From positions 1 to 64,000 of the forward strand of contig CAZWJE010000006.1 of NCBI GenBank assembly GCA_964634395.1: 64,000 nucleotides of DNA, written 5' to 3'. The notes beneath the pieces were generated by a model, which saw nothing but the letters and a program-made list of their open reading frames with translations, had not been told where the DNA came from and did no database searches. Of the stretch, positions 53,573 to 63,021 are shown piece by piece. Both the position numbers and the translations under genes were made by a program. Source of the stretch: WHSP01 sp964634395. Lineage in GTDB: Bacteria; Gemmatimonadota; Gemmatimonadetes; Longimicrobiales; Longimicrobiaceae. Every line of letters starts with the position of its first letter. Position 1 is the first letter of the stretch.

Positions 53573-54754
53573 TCATACCACCTCTTGACCGGCGACGGAA
53601 TCCGTCCCGGAAGAGCTGGCGGCCGGCATCTCATCGTCGGGAGGATCGCCGTCGGTTTCTTCCACGAAAGGCGCGGAATCGTCATACGGCGCGTACTCGT
53701 CGGTGAACATCTCCCACATGACGAGGAAGAGCGCGGCGATGACCGGCCCGGCGACGAAGCCGGCGATGCCGAACGCCATGAGGCCGCCGAGGGTGGCGAT
53801 GAGGATGAGGTAGTCGGGCATCTTCGTCTCGCGGCCCACGAGGACGGGTCGCAGAACGTTGTCCGCCAGGCTCACCGCGATCGCTCCGCCGATCAAGAGG
53901 ATCAGACCGCCGACGACGTTTCCATTGAAGAGGAGGTAGATGGAAGCGGGGCCCCAGATGAGAGCCGGACCGACGGCCGGAAGGACGGAGAGGAGGCCCA
54001 TCATGAGCCCCCAGAAGAGTGCCGCCTGAATGTCGGCGACCGCGAACAGGAGCCCGCCGATGATGCCCTGGACGGCCGCCACGACGAGCGTCCCCTTCAC
54101 CGTGGCCCGAGCGACCTGGGCGAAGCGTCGGAAAAGCCGTTCCTCGCGCTCATCGCCCATGGGCAGCGCGCGGATGAGGCCGCGCACGATCTTCTCCCCA
54201 TCGCGGAAGAGGAAGAAGAGAACGTAGAGCATGAGGAAGAAGAGGACGCCGAGGCTCATGGCGTTCTGGCCGACCGCGAGGAGCTGGGACCCGATCCACT
54301 GGGACGCGCTGATCGCCGCATCCTCGAACCAGGTCTGGACGCGAAGCGGCTCGATACCGTAGCGGTCGAGGAACTCCGCGACCTGGGGAACGCTCCGTTC
54401 GAAGATCTCGATCGGACGATCGAAATTGACCTCTCCCCTCAGGATCCTCTGATAGACGCTGAGACCCTGTTGAGCGACGGCGGTGACGAGGAACGCCGAT
54501 GGCACCACCACCACCAGGACCACCGCGATCGTGCTGAGTGCCGCCGCCAGCGCGGTGCGTCCGCCGACGAGAAGCCTCGTGCGCACATGGACGGGCTCGA
54601 AGAGCACCGCGAAGATGACGGCCCAGAACACCGCCGGAAGGAAGAGACGGACCATCCAGAGGAAAAAGGCGGTCGTGACGAGGACCAACGCCAGGAAGAC
54701 GCGGCTCTCGAGGGTGTCGAGACGCATCCTGTTTCCGGAATCGTTCCGAGGCAT
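53573..54754 (-). CDS. PerM/AI-2E-family membrane permease
   Basis: This is a 393-aa inner-membrane protein with about eight helices in two clusters (LDTLESRVFLALVLVTTAFF near the start, LMMGLLSVLPAVGPALIWG in the middle). The family name comes from AI-2 exporters, but many members export other small molecules or sodium/protons. The C-terminus is acidic and soluble (EETDGDPPDDEMPA). The ATG at 54754 is the first in frame; an ATG nine codons in is another option. It stands between the envelope operon and the beta-oxidation pair with its own spacers. Confidence 0.9.
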   Translation of the reverse strand: MPRNDSGNRMRLDTLESRVFLALVLVTTAFFLWMVRLFLPAVFWAVIFAVLFEPVHVRTRLLVGGRTALAAALSTIAVVLVVVVPSAFLVTAVAQQGLSVYQRILRGEVNFDRPIEIFERSVPQVAEFLDRYGIEPLRVQTWFEDAAISASQWIGSQLLAVGQNAMSLGVLFFLMLYVLFFLFRDGEKIVRGLIRALPMGDEREERLFRRFAQVARATVKGTLVVAAVQGIIGGLLFAVADIQAALFWGLMMGLLSVLPAVGPALIWGPASIYLLFNGNVVGGLILLIGGAIAVSLADNVLRPVLVGRETKMPDYLILIATLGGLMAFGIAGFVAGPVIAALFLVMWEMFTDEYAPYDDSAPFVEETDGDPPDDEMPAASSSGTDSVAGQEVV

Positions 54755-54910
54755 CAGACGAGGGAGCGCGGGATGATGGGTTGCCGGCGGGCGAGCAGGG
54801 CGGTCGCCGCCGAGTCCTCGGACTCCCCGGGGCGGACAGGCGAAGCCTCGCGAGGGACGCTAGAGTCCGACATGGATGCGGGCAAGTAGCGCGTCCTGAT
54901 CGGGAGAGGG

Positions 54911-56080
54911 CTACGCGCCATGGACCTCGAAGATGCCGGCGGCGCCCATCCCGCCGCCGACGCACATCGTCACGAGGCCCACTCCCCCGCCCCGCCGGCC
55001 CAGTTCATGGATCAGTTGCGTGGTAAGTTTGGCGCCCGTGGCACCGAGCGGGTGGCCGAGCGCGATCGCGCCGCCATTCACGTTCGTGCGCTCCTCGGGC
55101 ATATCGAGTTCACGCATCACGGCGAGCACCTGTGCGGCGAACGCTTCGTTGAACTCGATGAGGTCGATGTCGTCCAGCGTCATGGAGGCGCGTTCGAGCA
55201 CGCGTGGCACGGCCCTGATCGGACCCACACCCATGATATCCGGCTCCACGCCGGCGGTCGCGAAGGTGACGAACCGAGCGAGCGGACGGGCGCCGAGCGC
55301 TTCGGCCCGCTCCCGGCTCACCAGGACGAGGGCGGCGGCTCCGTCCGAATACGGCGAAGCGTTGCCCGCCGTGACCGTGCCATTCGCCTGAAAGGCGGGT
55401 TTCAATCGGGCGAGCTTTTCCAGCGACGTGTCACCGCGGATCAACTCGTCGGTGTCGAAGATGGCGTCATCGACACGTCGCGACGCGCCTTCCCATCGCT
55501 CATGGCGGATGGGGATGGGCACGATCTCGGCCGCGAATCGCCCGGCGGCGCTCGCCTCGGCGGCGCGCCGCTGGCTGCGGAAGGCCCAGGCATCCTGGTC
55601 CTCACGGGAGATCCCCCATCGTTTCGCGACGCGTTCGGCGGTGAACCCCATACCGATGTAGGCGTCGCCGAGATCGGGGTGCAGTTCCTTGCGAAAGCCG
55701 CCCATCGGGACCTGGCTCATCATCTCGACCCCGCCAGCGACGACCGCGTCGGCCATGCCCGTCATGATCGCCTGGGCACCCATGGCGATCGTCTGCAGTC
55801 CCGAGGAACAGAACCGGTTGACGGTGACGCCGGATACCTCGACCGGCAGACCGGCCCGCAGGCCCGCGAGCCTCCCGATGTTCATCCCCTGCGGGCCTTC
55901 GGGGTGCGCGCACCCCCAGAGCACGTCGTCGAGGCTGGCGGGGTCGATTCCGGCGACCTCCACGGCCCGACCCAGGACGGTGGCCGAGAGGTCCACCGGG
56001 TGGACCGCGGCGAGTGAACCGTCCGCCTTGCCGCGGCCGACGGGGCTCCTGACGGCGCTGATGATGATCGCTTCTCGCAT
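54911..56080 (-). CDS. fadA: Acetyl-CoA C-acyltransferase (thiolase)
   Basis: This thiolase cleaves 3-ketoacyl-CoA in the last step of beta-oxidation. The 389-aa product has the active-site Cys91 in NRFCSSGLQT, a substrate-binding His in NEAFAAQ context, the GHPLGATGAKL motif with catalytic His, and the general-base Cys in VTMCVGGGMG. I chose the ATG at 56080 because GGGAGCGGAG precedes it. The open frame extends to a TTG at 56104 overlapping the dehydrogenase stop. It forms a two-gene operon with the upstream multifunctional protein. Confidence 0.93.
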   Translation of the reverse strand: MREAIIISAVRSPVGRGKADGSLAAVHPVDLSATVLGRAVEVAGIDPASLDDVLWGCAHPEGPQGMNIGRLAGLRAGLPVEVSGVTVNRFCSSGLQTIAMGAQAIMTGMADAVVAGGVEMMSQVPMGGFRKELHPDLGDAYIGMGFTAERVAKRWGISREDQDAWAFRSQRRAAEASAAGRFAAEIVPIPIRHERWEGASRRVDDAIFDTDELIRGDTSLEKLARLKPAFQANGTVTAGNASPYSDGAAALVLVSRERAEALGARPLARFVTFATAGVEPDIMGVGPIRAVPRVLERASMTLDDIDLIEFNEAFAAQVLAVMRELDMPEERTNVNGGAIALGHPLGATGAKLTTQLIHELGRRGGGVGLVTMCVGGGMGAAGIFEVHGA

Positions 56081-56100
56081 TCCCGGACTCCGCTCCCTGT

Positions 56101-58446
56101 TCAATTCCGTAACGTTTTCCCCGTCTCGAGCGTGTACCTGATCCGCTCCCGCGTCTTCTCCGTCCCGAGCAGCTCCAGAAACGCCTCACGTTCGAGATCG
56201 AGGATGTCTTCTTCCGTGACGGTTCGGGGATTCCCGTCGCCCCCACAGAGTACCCTGGCGAGCTTCTCTCCGATCAGGGCTTCATGGTCCGTGATCTGAC
56301 CCGCTTCGCGCATCGCGGAGATCCCGTACCGGAGGTTACCGAGGGCCTTCCAGCCCAGTGCCTCGATGGTACCCCGGACGGGCGGGATCCAGTCGGAAGC
56401 CAGGTCGAGGACGCGAGCCCTGGCGTCGGCCAGCAGGCGGTCGCGATTCATCGAGACCCTGTCCGCTGGTCGGAGGAGACCGGCCTCGATCGCTTCGAGC
56501 GCGCTGCCTGATGTCCGCGCCAGCGCGATCAGGTTGAACGCGCGGCGAACGGCCTCGAAGGGGTCGGCCTCCTGATAGGGCGCGAGTTCTTCGGTGAAGC
56601 GGAAAAGGAGTTCCTTCGTTCCGCCGCCGGCGGGGATGAGCCCGACCCCCGCCTCGACGAGACCCATGTAGAGTTCTGCATGCGCCTGGACGCGCGCCGC
56701 GTGGAGGGTGATCTCCGCCCCGCCGCCGAGCGTCAGACCGAACGGCGCGACGACGACCGGGAAGGGTGCCCTCCGGATCGCCGCGGTCGCGCGTTGAAAG
56801 TCGCGAACGAAGGAATCGATCACCTCCCAGCGTCCGGCCTCGGCCGCGGCGAGGACGGCCTTCAGATCCGCGCCGGCGCTGAAGGTTCGCGGGTCTTCGT
56901 GACCGATCACCAACCCGGGCCGGTCCTCCCGCGAGACGAGTTCGAGCCCGGCATCGAGCATCCCGATCACCGACTCGTTGAGCGTACCCATCTTCGCGCG
57001 GAACTCGAGCAGGATCACGCCGTCGCCGATGTCGAGAAGCGTCGCTCCGGAATCCGCCCGCGGGATCCGACCGGTCCGCCGGACGCGCGACAGCGCCAAC
57101 GTCCCCGGACGTTCGGGCACGGAAATGGACTTGCCGTCGAAGCCGAGGAAGGCGCCCAGATCGTCGCGATAGAAGCTCCGGCCGGCGCGGCGCAGCAGCT
57201 CCGGCTCGCCGGCACCCCTTGCCTCGAGGAGTTCCCGGACGGGCCCGAGTCCCACCGCGTCCATCTGCCGGAAGGGGCCGAGCTCCCAAGCGAAACCCCA
57301 CTCGAGCGCCCGGTCGACCGCGAGCAGGTCATAGGCGATCTCGGGCGCCTTCTCCAGCGTGTAGCCCCAGGTCTCCGCGAAGAGGACGCGGGAGAACTCC
57401 CCGTGGGCGCCCGGTAGCGAGAGTACACCGCGGAGGCGATCGGCGAGCGGCTGCTTCTCCAGTTCGTCGACCCCCGGAATCTCCGGCCGTCTTCTCCGCC
57501 GGTACTCGCCGGTCTTCCAGTCCAGGGTGAGGATACCCTCGCTCTCCCGCTTGTAGAACCCCGCGCCCGTCTTCTCCCCCAGTCTCCCCCGCTCGACCAT
57601 TTCGTCGACCCAGGCCGGAACTCCGAACTCCTCGCCCGTCGCGGCGGCAAGCCCTTCGCGCACGGCCCGGAGTACGTCGAGCCCGGTCAGATCGGCGGTA
57701 CGGAAGGTCGCCGATTTCGGTCGTCCGACGAGCGGTCCGGTGAGGAGGTCGACCTCTTCGATGGTGAGGCCATACTCGTCCATGAGACCGATCGCCCGGT
57801 CGATCGCCCGGACACCGAGGCGATTGGCGATGAATCCGGGTGTATCGCGGGCGACCACGACCCCCTTCCCCAGGATCGCCTCACCGAACTCGATGAGATG
57901 GACGAGCACCTTCGGGTCCGTGTCCGGGGTGGGGATTACCTCGAGAAGGTGGAGGTAACGAGCGGGGTTGAAGAAGTGCGTGCCCAGGAAGCGGCGGCGA
58001 AAAGAGTCACCACGACCTTCGGCGAGCGTGGCTACGGGAATCCCCGAGGTATTCGTGGAGACGATCGCGTGCTCGCCCAGGATCGGCTCGAGTCGCGCGT
58101 ACAGGGCCTTCTTCGGGTCCGGCCGCTCCACGATCGCCTCGACGACCCAGTCGCAATCGGCGAGGGAATCGAGGTCGTCTTCGAGGTTGCCGATCCGGAT
58201 GAGGTCGGCGCGCCCGCGGGACATGAACGCGGACGGCTTCGCGCCCAGTGCCCGCTGGAGGCCTTTCGTCACCGGGCCGTTCCGTTCGTCGTCGGCGCCG
58301 GCCACGTCGAGCAGCACCACCGGGACACCCGCCGAGGCCGCCAGGGCCGCGATTCCGCCGCCCATCGTGCCCGCCCCCACCACACCGATCTTTCGAATGC
58401 GCATCTGGCCCGCGTCCGTGTTGACTGGATGATACGACTGGAGCAT
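56101..58446 (-). CDS. 3-hydroxyacyl-CoA dehydrogenase/enoyl-CoA hydratase, FadN-like
   Basis: This is a bifunctional beta-oxidation enzyme of 781 aa in the FadN (YusL) order. The N-terminal NAD-binding dehydrogenase domain has VVGAGTMGGGIAALAASAG, catalytic His in GTHFFNPARYLHLLEVIP and TPGFIANRLG. The C-terminal enoyl-CoA hydratase domain follows. Its oxyanion segment is TFSAGADLKAVL, and the two catalytic glutamates lie in GGGAEITLHAARV and MGLVEAGVGLIPAGGG. Start is the ATG at 58446 (a GTG lies one codon earlier). It lies just upstream of the thiolase and completes the last three steps of beta-oxidation with it. Confidence 0.93.
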   Translation of the reverse strand: MLQSYHPVNTDAGQMRIRKIGVVGAGTMGGGIAALAASAGVPVVLLDVAGADDERNGPVTKGLQRALGAKPSAFMSRGRADLIRIGNLEDDLDSLADCDWVVEAIVERPDPKKALYARLEPILGEHAIVSTNTSGIPVATLAEGRGDSFRRRFLGTHFFNPARYLHLLEVIPTPDTDPKVLVHLIEFGEAILGKGVVVARDTPGFIANRLGVRAIDRAIGLMDEYGLTIEEVDLLTGPLVGRPKSATFRTADLTGLDVLRAVREGLAAATGEEFGVPAWVDEMVERGRLGEKTGAGFYKRESEGILTLDWKTGEYRRRRRPEIPGVDELEKQPLADRLRGVLSLPGAHGEFSRVLFAETWGYTLEKAPEIAYDLLAVDRALEWGFAWELGPFRQMDAVGLGPVRELLEARGAGEPELLRRAGRSFYRDDLGAFLGFDGKSISVPERPGTLALSRVRRTGRIPRADSGATLLDIGDGVILLEFRAKMGTLNESVIGMLDAGLELVSREDRPGLVIGHEDPRTFSAGADLKAVLAAAEAGRWEVIDSFVRDFQRATAAIRRAPFPVVVAPFGLTLGGGAEITLHAARVQAHAELYMGLVEAGVGLIPAGGGTKELLFRFTEELAPYQEADPFEAVRRAFNLIALARTSGSALEAIEAGLLRPADRVSMNRDRLLADARARVLDLASDWIPPVRGTIEALGWKALGNLRYGISAMREAGQITDHEALIGEKLARVLCGGDGNPRTVTEEDILDLEREAFLELLGTEKTRERIRYTLETGKTLRN

Positions 58447-58608
58447 CACCAGCCGAGTGCCCGCCCATCGAGCGGCCGGTGTGTTCCAATCGGCCCGGGG
58501 ACGCCAGTCCCCGCCCGCGAGGAAGGGTGGCTGACCTGACCGACGTCGCTCACCCGACCGACCGCCAGTTCCCTCCCGCGAAGACGGGTGACCGCCGGAG
58601 CAAGAGGT

Positions 58609-59319
58609 TCAGTCCCGTCCCTCGTCCTCCCCCTGTAGTATCGCGGCCTCCGAAGAAGTTCCGATCCGGTCCGCGCCCGCGTCGAGCATGGAGATGGCCT
58701 GACGCCGCGTGCGGATGCCACCCGAGGCCTTCACCCCGACCTCGGGCGGGGCGACCTCGCGGAGCAGGTTGACCGCCGCGAGCGTGGCGCCGCCGGCGGG
58801 ATGGAACCCCGTCGAGGTCTTGAGCCACGCCGCTCCACCGTCGACGGCCGCCCCCGCCGCGGCCCGGACGCGGTCCTCGTCCCACGCGGCCGTCTCGAGG
58901 ATGGCCTTGATGGCGACGTCTCCACCCCGGCCGGCGCCGGCCCATTCACGCACCACGCGAACATGGGCGGCGAGTTCCGTCCACCGGCGATCGGCGATCA
59001 GCGCTCCGGGCAGGACCAGATCGATATGGTCGGCTCCCTCACGCGAGACGTCGATCACTTCCCGCTCCAAAGCGCGGCGAGGACGATCTCCCGTGGGGAA
59101 GTTGGCGACGGTCGCGATCTCCAGTGAAGCCGCACCAACGGACGACACGAGTGTCACGAACGCCGGGGGTACGCAGACCGCGCGTACTCCGAGCATGGTG
59201 GCGGTACTCACGAGTGCGCGCACGTCATGATCCGTCAAGCCGTACGAGAGTCTCGTCGCCTCCAGAGCCGCGCGCAGACGGGCCTGGTCGCGCCCGGCGT
59301 TCCGCGAATGCTCCATCAT
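58609..59319 (-). CDS. deoC: Deoxyribose-phosphate aldolase
   Basis: DeoC cleaves 2-deoxyribose 5-phosphate to glyceraldehyde 3-phosphate and acetaldehyde in nucleoside salvage. The 236-aa TIM barrel has the Schiff-base lysine in WLKTSTGFHP, the second lysine in VGVKASGGIR and the entry motif HIDLVLPGALI. The ATG at 59319 has GGAGCGAAGGG upstream. The frame is open far upstream but without homology. It is divergent from the M28-like gene. Confidence 0.94.
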   Translation of the reverse strand: MMEHSRNAGRDQARLRAALEATRLSYGLTDHDVRALVSTATMLGVRAVCVPPAFVTLVSSVGAASLEIATVANFPTGDRPRRALEREVIDVSREGADHIDLVLPGALIADRRWTELAAHVRVVREWAGAGRGGDVAIKAILETAAWDEDRVRAAAGAAVDGGAAWLKTSTGFHPAGGATLAAVNLLREVAPPEVGVKASGGIRTRRQAISMLDAGADRIGTSSEAAILQGEDEGRD

Positions 59320-59383
59320 TCCCTTCGCTCCGACATTCAATCTCCTTGCTTCGCCTCGCCGCACGCCCGATCTTGAAAATCCG

Positions 59384-61060
59384 TTGGCTCCACCGATCCG
59401 CAAGTCGTCGTGGGGTTTCGGGACACGATTCGCACCCGAAAGGCCCTTGTCACGCTCACGTTCACCCGTAAACCACCCGTCCGCGCCGCTCTTCGGCACG
59501 ACCGCGCCCCGGCGATGGTTCGGGTTGTCGGTGGTCGTCGTTCTTTCCTTCGTGGCCGCCCCTCTCTTCGGCCAGGTGGCGAAACCGAACCGTGCGTGGT
59601 TCGGGCTGACGCCACCCGGTAATCCGGAGAACCCTCCGATCCACGACGTCGTCGAAGACCCGTGTTTCCAGCCGGCGAGCCCGATCGTTCCGGTGGACGA
59701 TCCGTCCGCGCCCGAGCTGGCGGGAGATCGGATCTTCCGGGACCTCGAGGCGATCGTCGGCTTCTCGCGCGCCAGCCGCGAAAGGGGCGACCGGCTCTGG
59801 GGCCGGGTCTCCGGCTTCCGGTCCGGAAAGGAAACGATCCTCTGGGCGGCCGAAGAGTTTCGCGGGGCCGGGATCGCCGAGGTCTCGGTACAGAACTTCA
59901 GCGCCAACGCGGAGATGTGGTGGCCGGAGTCGTGGGGCGTGACCCTCCTCGCGGACTCGGCCTATGGCGTCGGGAGCGCTGACGTGACGCTGGAATCGGC
60001 CCTCCCGTTGAGCGGATCGACACTCGTCAGCGGACCGGTCGAGGCGCCGCTCATCGAAATCGCGTCCGGAGACGGATACGGAAGCGATTTCGCCACCGTC
60101 GACGTGCTCGGGAAGGTCGCGGTTCAGCGCATCCGCTTCGTTTCGCGCGCGGACGCCGAGTGGCAGTGGGCGGAACGACGGGCGCGCTCCCTGATCGGGC
60201 GGGGCGCGCTGGGCGTGATCAACGTGGTCGATCTACCGGGGAACATGCTCGTACGGGAAGGCGAATGCCGCGGCCCATGCTTCAATCTCGGAGCGGCGGA
60301 TGGCGACTTTCTCCTGCGGGTGATCCGACGGGCGCGGGCGGCGGGAGTCGCCGAGCCGACGATCCGGCTGACGTTGAACGCCGCCTCTCGCGCCGGCCTG
60401 GCCGCGGCGAACGCCGTGGCGGTGGTTCCCGGCGAGACGACGGAGGTGATCGTGATCACGGCCGACGCGGATGGCTGGTTCGACGCGGCCGGCGACAACG
60501 GCGATGGGCTGGCGGTGATGATGGCGCTGGCGCGGCACTTCGCGCGATCGGAAAACACGCCGCGACGGACTCTCGTCTTCGTCGCGAGCGCGGGCCGCCA
60601 CAGTCGTGGACTCGATGGTCCGGCGAACTTCATGCGGATGAATCGAGGCGTCGTTCGCGACGCCGTTCTCGTTCTGAGTCTCGGTGACCTGGCGCGGTTA
60701 CGGATGACCCCACATCCCTGGCGGCTGCTGCCCGCGGAAGAGGAGATGACCATCGAGATCGCGGACGGCGCCCGGTTCCTGGATGACGTCATCCATCGGG
60801 GGACCGCCCGATATGGCATCGCGACGAGGATCCAGCGTGACCTGGACGACCTCGGCGACGGTGATCTCGAAACGGCGTCGGGCGGGTTCGCGCACCTCGA
60901 CGCGACCCACGTCGACGTGAACCATACGGGCCCCGTCCATTTCACGAGTGGCGACGTGATCGAGACGATCTCCGTCCCCGGGCTCGAGCGCGCCGCGCGT
61001 TTCTTCGCCTATTTCATCCGCCAGGTGGACGCCGCCCCGACCCGGATGTTCGACCCGTGA
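59384..61060 (+). CDS. M28-like peptidase protein, catalytic residues altered
   Basis: This is a secreted protein of up to 558 aa with a signal-like segment (WFGLSVVVVLSFVAAPLFG) after about 45 polar residues. A PA-like domain (VDVLGKVAVQRIRF, RGALGVINVVDLPGNM) precedes an M28-like core with VIVITADADGWFDAAGDNGD. In active M28 enzymes this region carries a metal-binding His before the Asp, then an EE pair. Here the His position is Ala and the EE position is GRHSRG. Several late histidines remain (DATHVDVNHTGPVHF). It is probably non-hydrolytic or has a changed metal site. The start (TTG 59384, or TTG 59447) is uncertain. It overlaps pepF by 4 nt (GTGA). Confidence 0.7.
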   Translation: MAPPIRKSSWGFGTRFAPERPLSRSRSPVNHPSAPLFGTTAPRRWFGLSVVVVLSFVAAPLFGQVAKPNRAWFGLTPPGNPENPPIHDVVEDPCFQPASPIVPVDDPSAPELAGDRIFRDLEAIVGFSRASRERGDRLWGRVSGFRSGKETILWAAEEFRGAGIAEVSVQNFSANAEMWWPESWGVTLLADSAYGVGSADVTLESALPLSGSTLVSGPVEAPLIEIASGDGYGSDFATVDVLGKVAVQRIRFVSRADAEWQWAERRARSLIGRGALGVINVVDLPGNMLVREGECRGPCFNLGAADGDFLLRVIRRARAAGVAEPTIRLTLNAASRAGLAAANAVAVVPGETTEVIVITADADGWFDAAGDNGDGLAVMMALARHFARSENTPRRTLVFVASAGRHSRGLDGPANFMRMNRGVVRDAVLVLSLGDLARLRMTPHPWRLLPAEEEMTIEIADGARFLDDVIHRGTARYGIATRIQRDLDDLGDGDLETASGGFAHLDATHVDVNHTGPVHFTSGDVIETISVPGLERAARFFAYFIRQVDAAPTRMFDP

Positions 61061-62877
61061 CCGACCTCGCCCTGAAGGAGATCACCCGCGACGAGGTGGA
61101 AGATCGATTCACCTGGCGGGTCGAGGACCTCTACGAAAACGAAGAAGCCTGGCGTCTGGAGAAGACGCGGATCGAGGGCGAGCTGGTACATGTCGGGGCG
61201 TTCCAGGGGCGACTCGGGGACTCCGCCGCTTCCCTGGCCTCCGCGCTGGAGCGCACCTTCGGCATTGGCAGGGAGATCTCGCGACTCCGGACGTACGCGG
61301 ACCTGCTCCACGACCAGGATACCCGTGACGCCAGACGTCAGGGAATGTCTCGCGAGATGGTGCGCCTGGCGGCGGAATTCGGTGCGGCGACGGCGTTCCT
61401 TCGCCCGGAAATCCTCCGCCTCGGCGAGGACAGGATCCGACGGTTCCTCGCGGAGGAGGCGCGGCTCGCGGAGTACCGGGTCTTCCTCGAGGACAGCATC
61501 CGCTGGATGCCCCACACGTTGAGCGAGGCGGAAGAGAAGCTCCTGGCCTACACCGGGCCGCTCGCCGCTACTCCGCGCGAAACGTTCGACGTATTCGCCA
61601 ACGCGGAGTTCCCCTACTCGACGGTCTCCCTCTCCGACGGACGGGAAGTCCGGTTGACCGGCGCGGCCTATACCGATCTGCGCACATCCCCCGTCCGCGA
61701 GGATCGGGAACTGGTGATGACGTCGTTCATGAACGGGCTCGGACGGTATTCCGCGACGTTCGGAACGATGATGGACGGCAGCCTCCGCAAGGCGATCTTC
61801 TTCGCCCGGTCCCGAGGGTTCCCGTCAACCCTGGAGGCGACGCTCTTCCGCTCGAACATCCCGGTGGCGGTCTACACCGAGTTGATCGAAGGAGCGAACC
61901 GTCACCTGCCGACATTGCGACGCTACCTGGCGCTACGCCGTCGGATGCTGGGAGTCGATCGGCTCCATTATCACGATCTCTACGCCCCGCTCGTGAAGAG
62001 CGCCTCGAAGCGCTATACGCCGGATGAGGCCGCCGAAATGATCGTCGCGGCGATGGCGCCACTCGGCCGGGACTATCAGCGCGTCCTGCGCGCGGCGATC
62101 GACGGCCGATGGATCGACTGGTTCCCGACTCCGGGGAAGCGGTCAGGAGCCTACAACAATGGAGCGGCGTATGACGTTCACCCGTACGTCCTCCTCAACT
62201 ACAACGGCGGTTACGACGCGGTGGGAACGGTGGCCCACGAGCTCGGTCATTCGCTCCACAGTCACTACTCCTCGGCGAAGCAGCCGTATCCGACGGCCGC
62301 GTATCCGATCTTCCTCGCCGAAGTCGCGTCGACGTTCAACGAGGTGCTCCTCCTCGACCACATGCTGGCCACCAGCGATGACGTGCAACTGCGTCTCGCG
62401 CTGCTGGGCGATTTCCTCGAGACGTTGCGATCGACGCTCTTCCGTCAGGTGCAGTTCGCCGAGTTCGAGATGCGAATGCACGAGATGGCCGAGCGCGGGG
62501 AACCGATCACCGGGGAGGCGCTCTCGACGCTCTACCTGCAGATCACGCGGAAATACTACGGTCACGACGCGGGCGTGACCGTAGTCGGTGACCACATCGC
62601 CCATGAATGGAGTTACGTCTCACACTTCTACCGGGAGTTCTACGTATACCAGTACGCCACGTCACTCACCGCGTCGATCACCCTGGCGAGCCAAGTCCGC
62701 TCGCGCGATCCGGAGGCGATCTCCCGCTACTTCGAGTTCCTCGGATCGGGGGGATCGGAATACCCGATCGATACGCTTCGGAAGGCGGGAGTGGAGATGA
62801 CGAACGGGGACGCGCTGGAGTTGACGATGCGCGAGATGAACCGGGCGATCGATGAGATCGAGGAGCTCATCGCGTAG
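61057..62877 (+). CDS. pepF: Oligoendopeptidase F, M3 family
   Basis: This is a cytoplasmic zinc oligopeptidase of 606 aa. The active-site motif HELGH (in TVAHELGHSLHS, near residue 393) and the third ligand Glu in IFLAEVASTFNEVLLL are intact. The GTG start overlaps the M28-like stop by 4 nt, so the two are coupled. It probably degrades short peptides for amino-acid reuse, perhaps from the coupled secreted protein or an associated transporter, which is inference. Confidence 0.94.
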   Translation: MTDLALKEITRDEVEDRFTWRVEDLYENEEAWRLEKTRIEGELVHVGAFQGRLGDSAASLASALERTFGIGREISRLRTYADLLHDQDTRDARRQGMSREMVRLAAEFGAATAFLRPEILRLGEDRIRRFLAEEARLAEYRVFLEDSIRWMPHTLSEAEEKLLAYTGPLAATPRETFDVFANAEFPYSTVSLSDGREVRLTGAAYTDLRTSPVREDRELVMTSFMNGLGRYSATFGTMMDGSLRKAIFFARSRGFPSTLEATLFRSNIPVAVYTELIEGANRHLPTLRRYLALRRRMLGVDRLHYHDLYAPLVKSASKRYTPDEAAEMIVAAMAPLGRDYQRVLRAAIDGRWIDWFPTPGKRSGAYNNGAAYDVHPYVLLNYNGGYDAVGTVAHELGHSLHSHYSSAKQPYPTAAYPIFLAEVASTFNEVLLLDHMLATSDDVQLRLALLGDFLETLRSTLFRQVQFAEFEMRMHEMAERGEPITGEALSTLYLQITRKYYGHDAGVTVVGDHIAHEWSYVSHFYREFYVYQYATSLTASITLASQVRSRDPEAISRYFEFLGSGGSEYPIDTLRKAGVEMTNGDALELTMREMNRAIDEIEELIA

Positions 62878-62922
62878 CCGGGACGTCGAACGAAACCGGG
62901 CGCTCCGGAGCGAATGGAACTA

Positions 62923-62960
62923 GGGGGGAAGACCGGCGAATCAGCCGCCATCTTCCCCCC
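62923..62960. terminator. Bidirectional hairpin terminator between pepF and TonB receptor
   Basis: GGGGGGAAGA (62923-62932) and TCTTCCCCCC (62951-62960) form a 10-bp stem, with an inner CGGC/GCCG stem and a short loop. It lies between convergent genes, 45 bp past the pepF stop and about 60 bp before the receptor stop, and could serve both. Confidence 0.65.
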
Positions 62961-63021
62961 TGTTCTCATTCACGCATCGCGGTCGGCGTGTCCGCGGTCA
63001 GGATCCGTTGTCTACCGTCGC

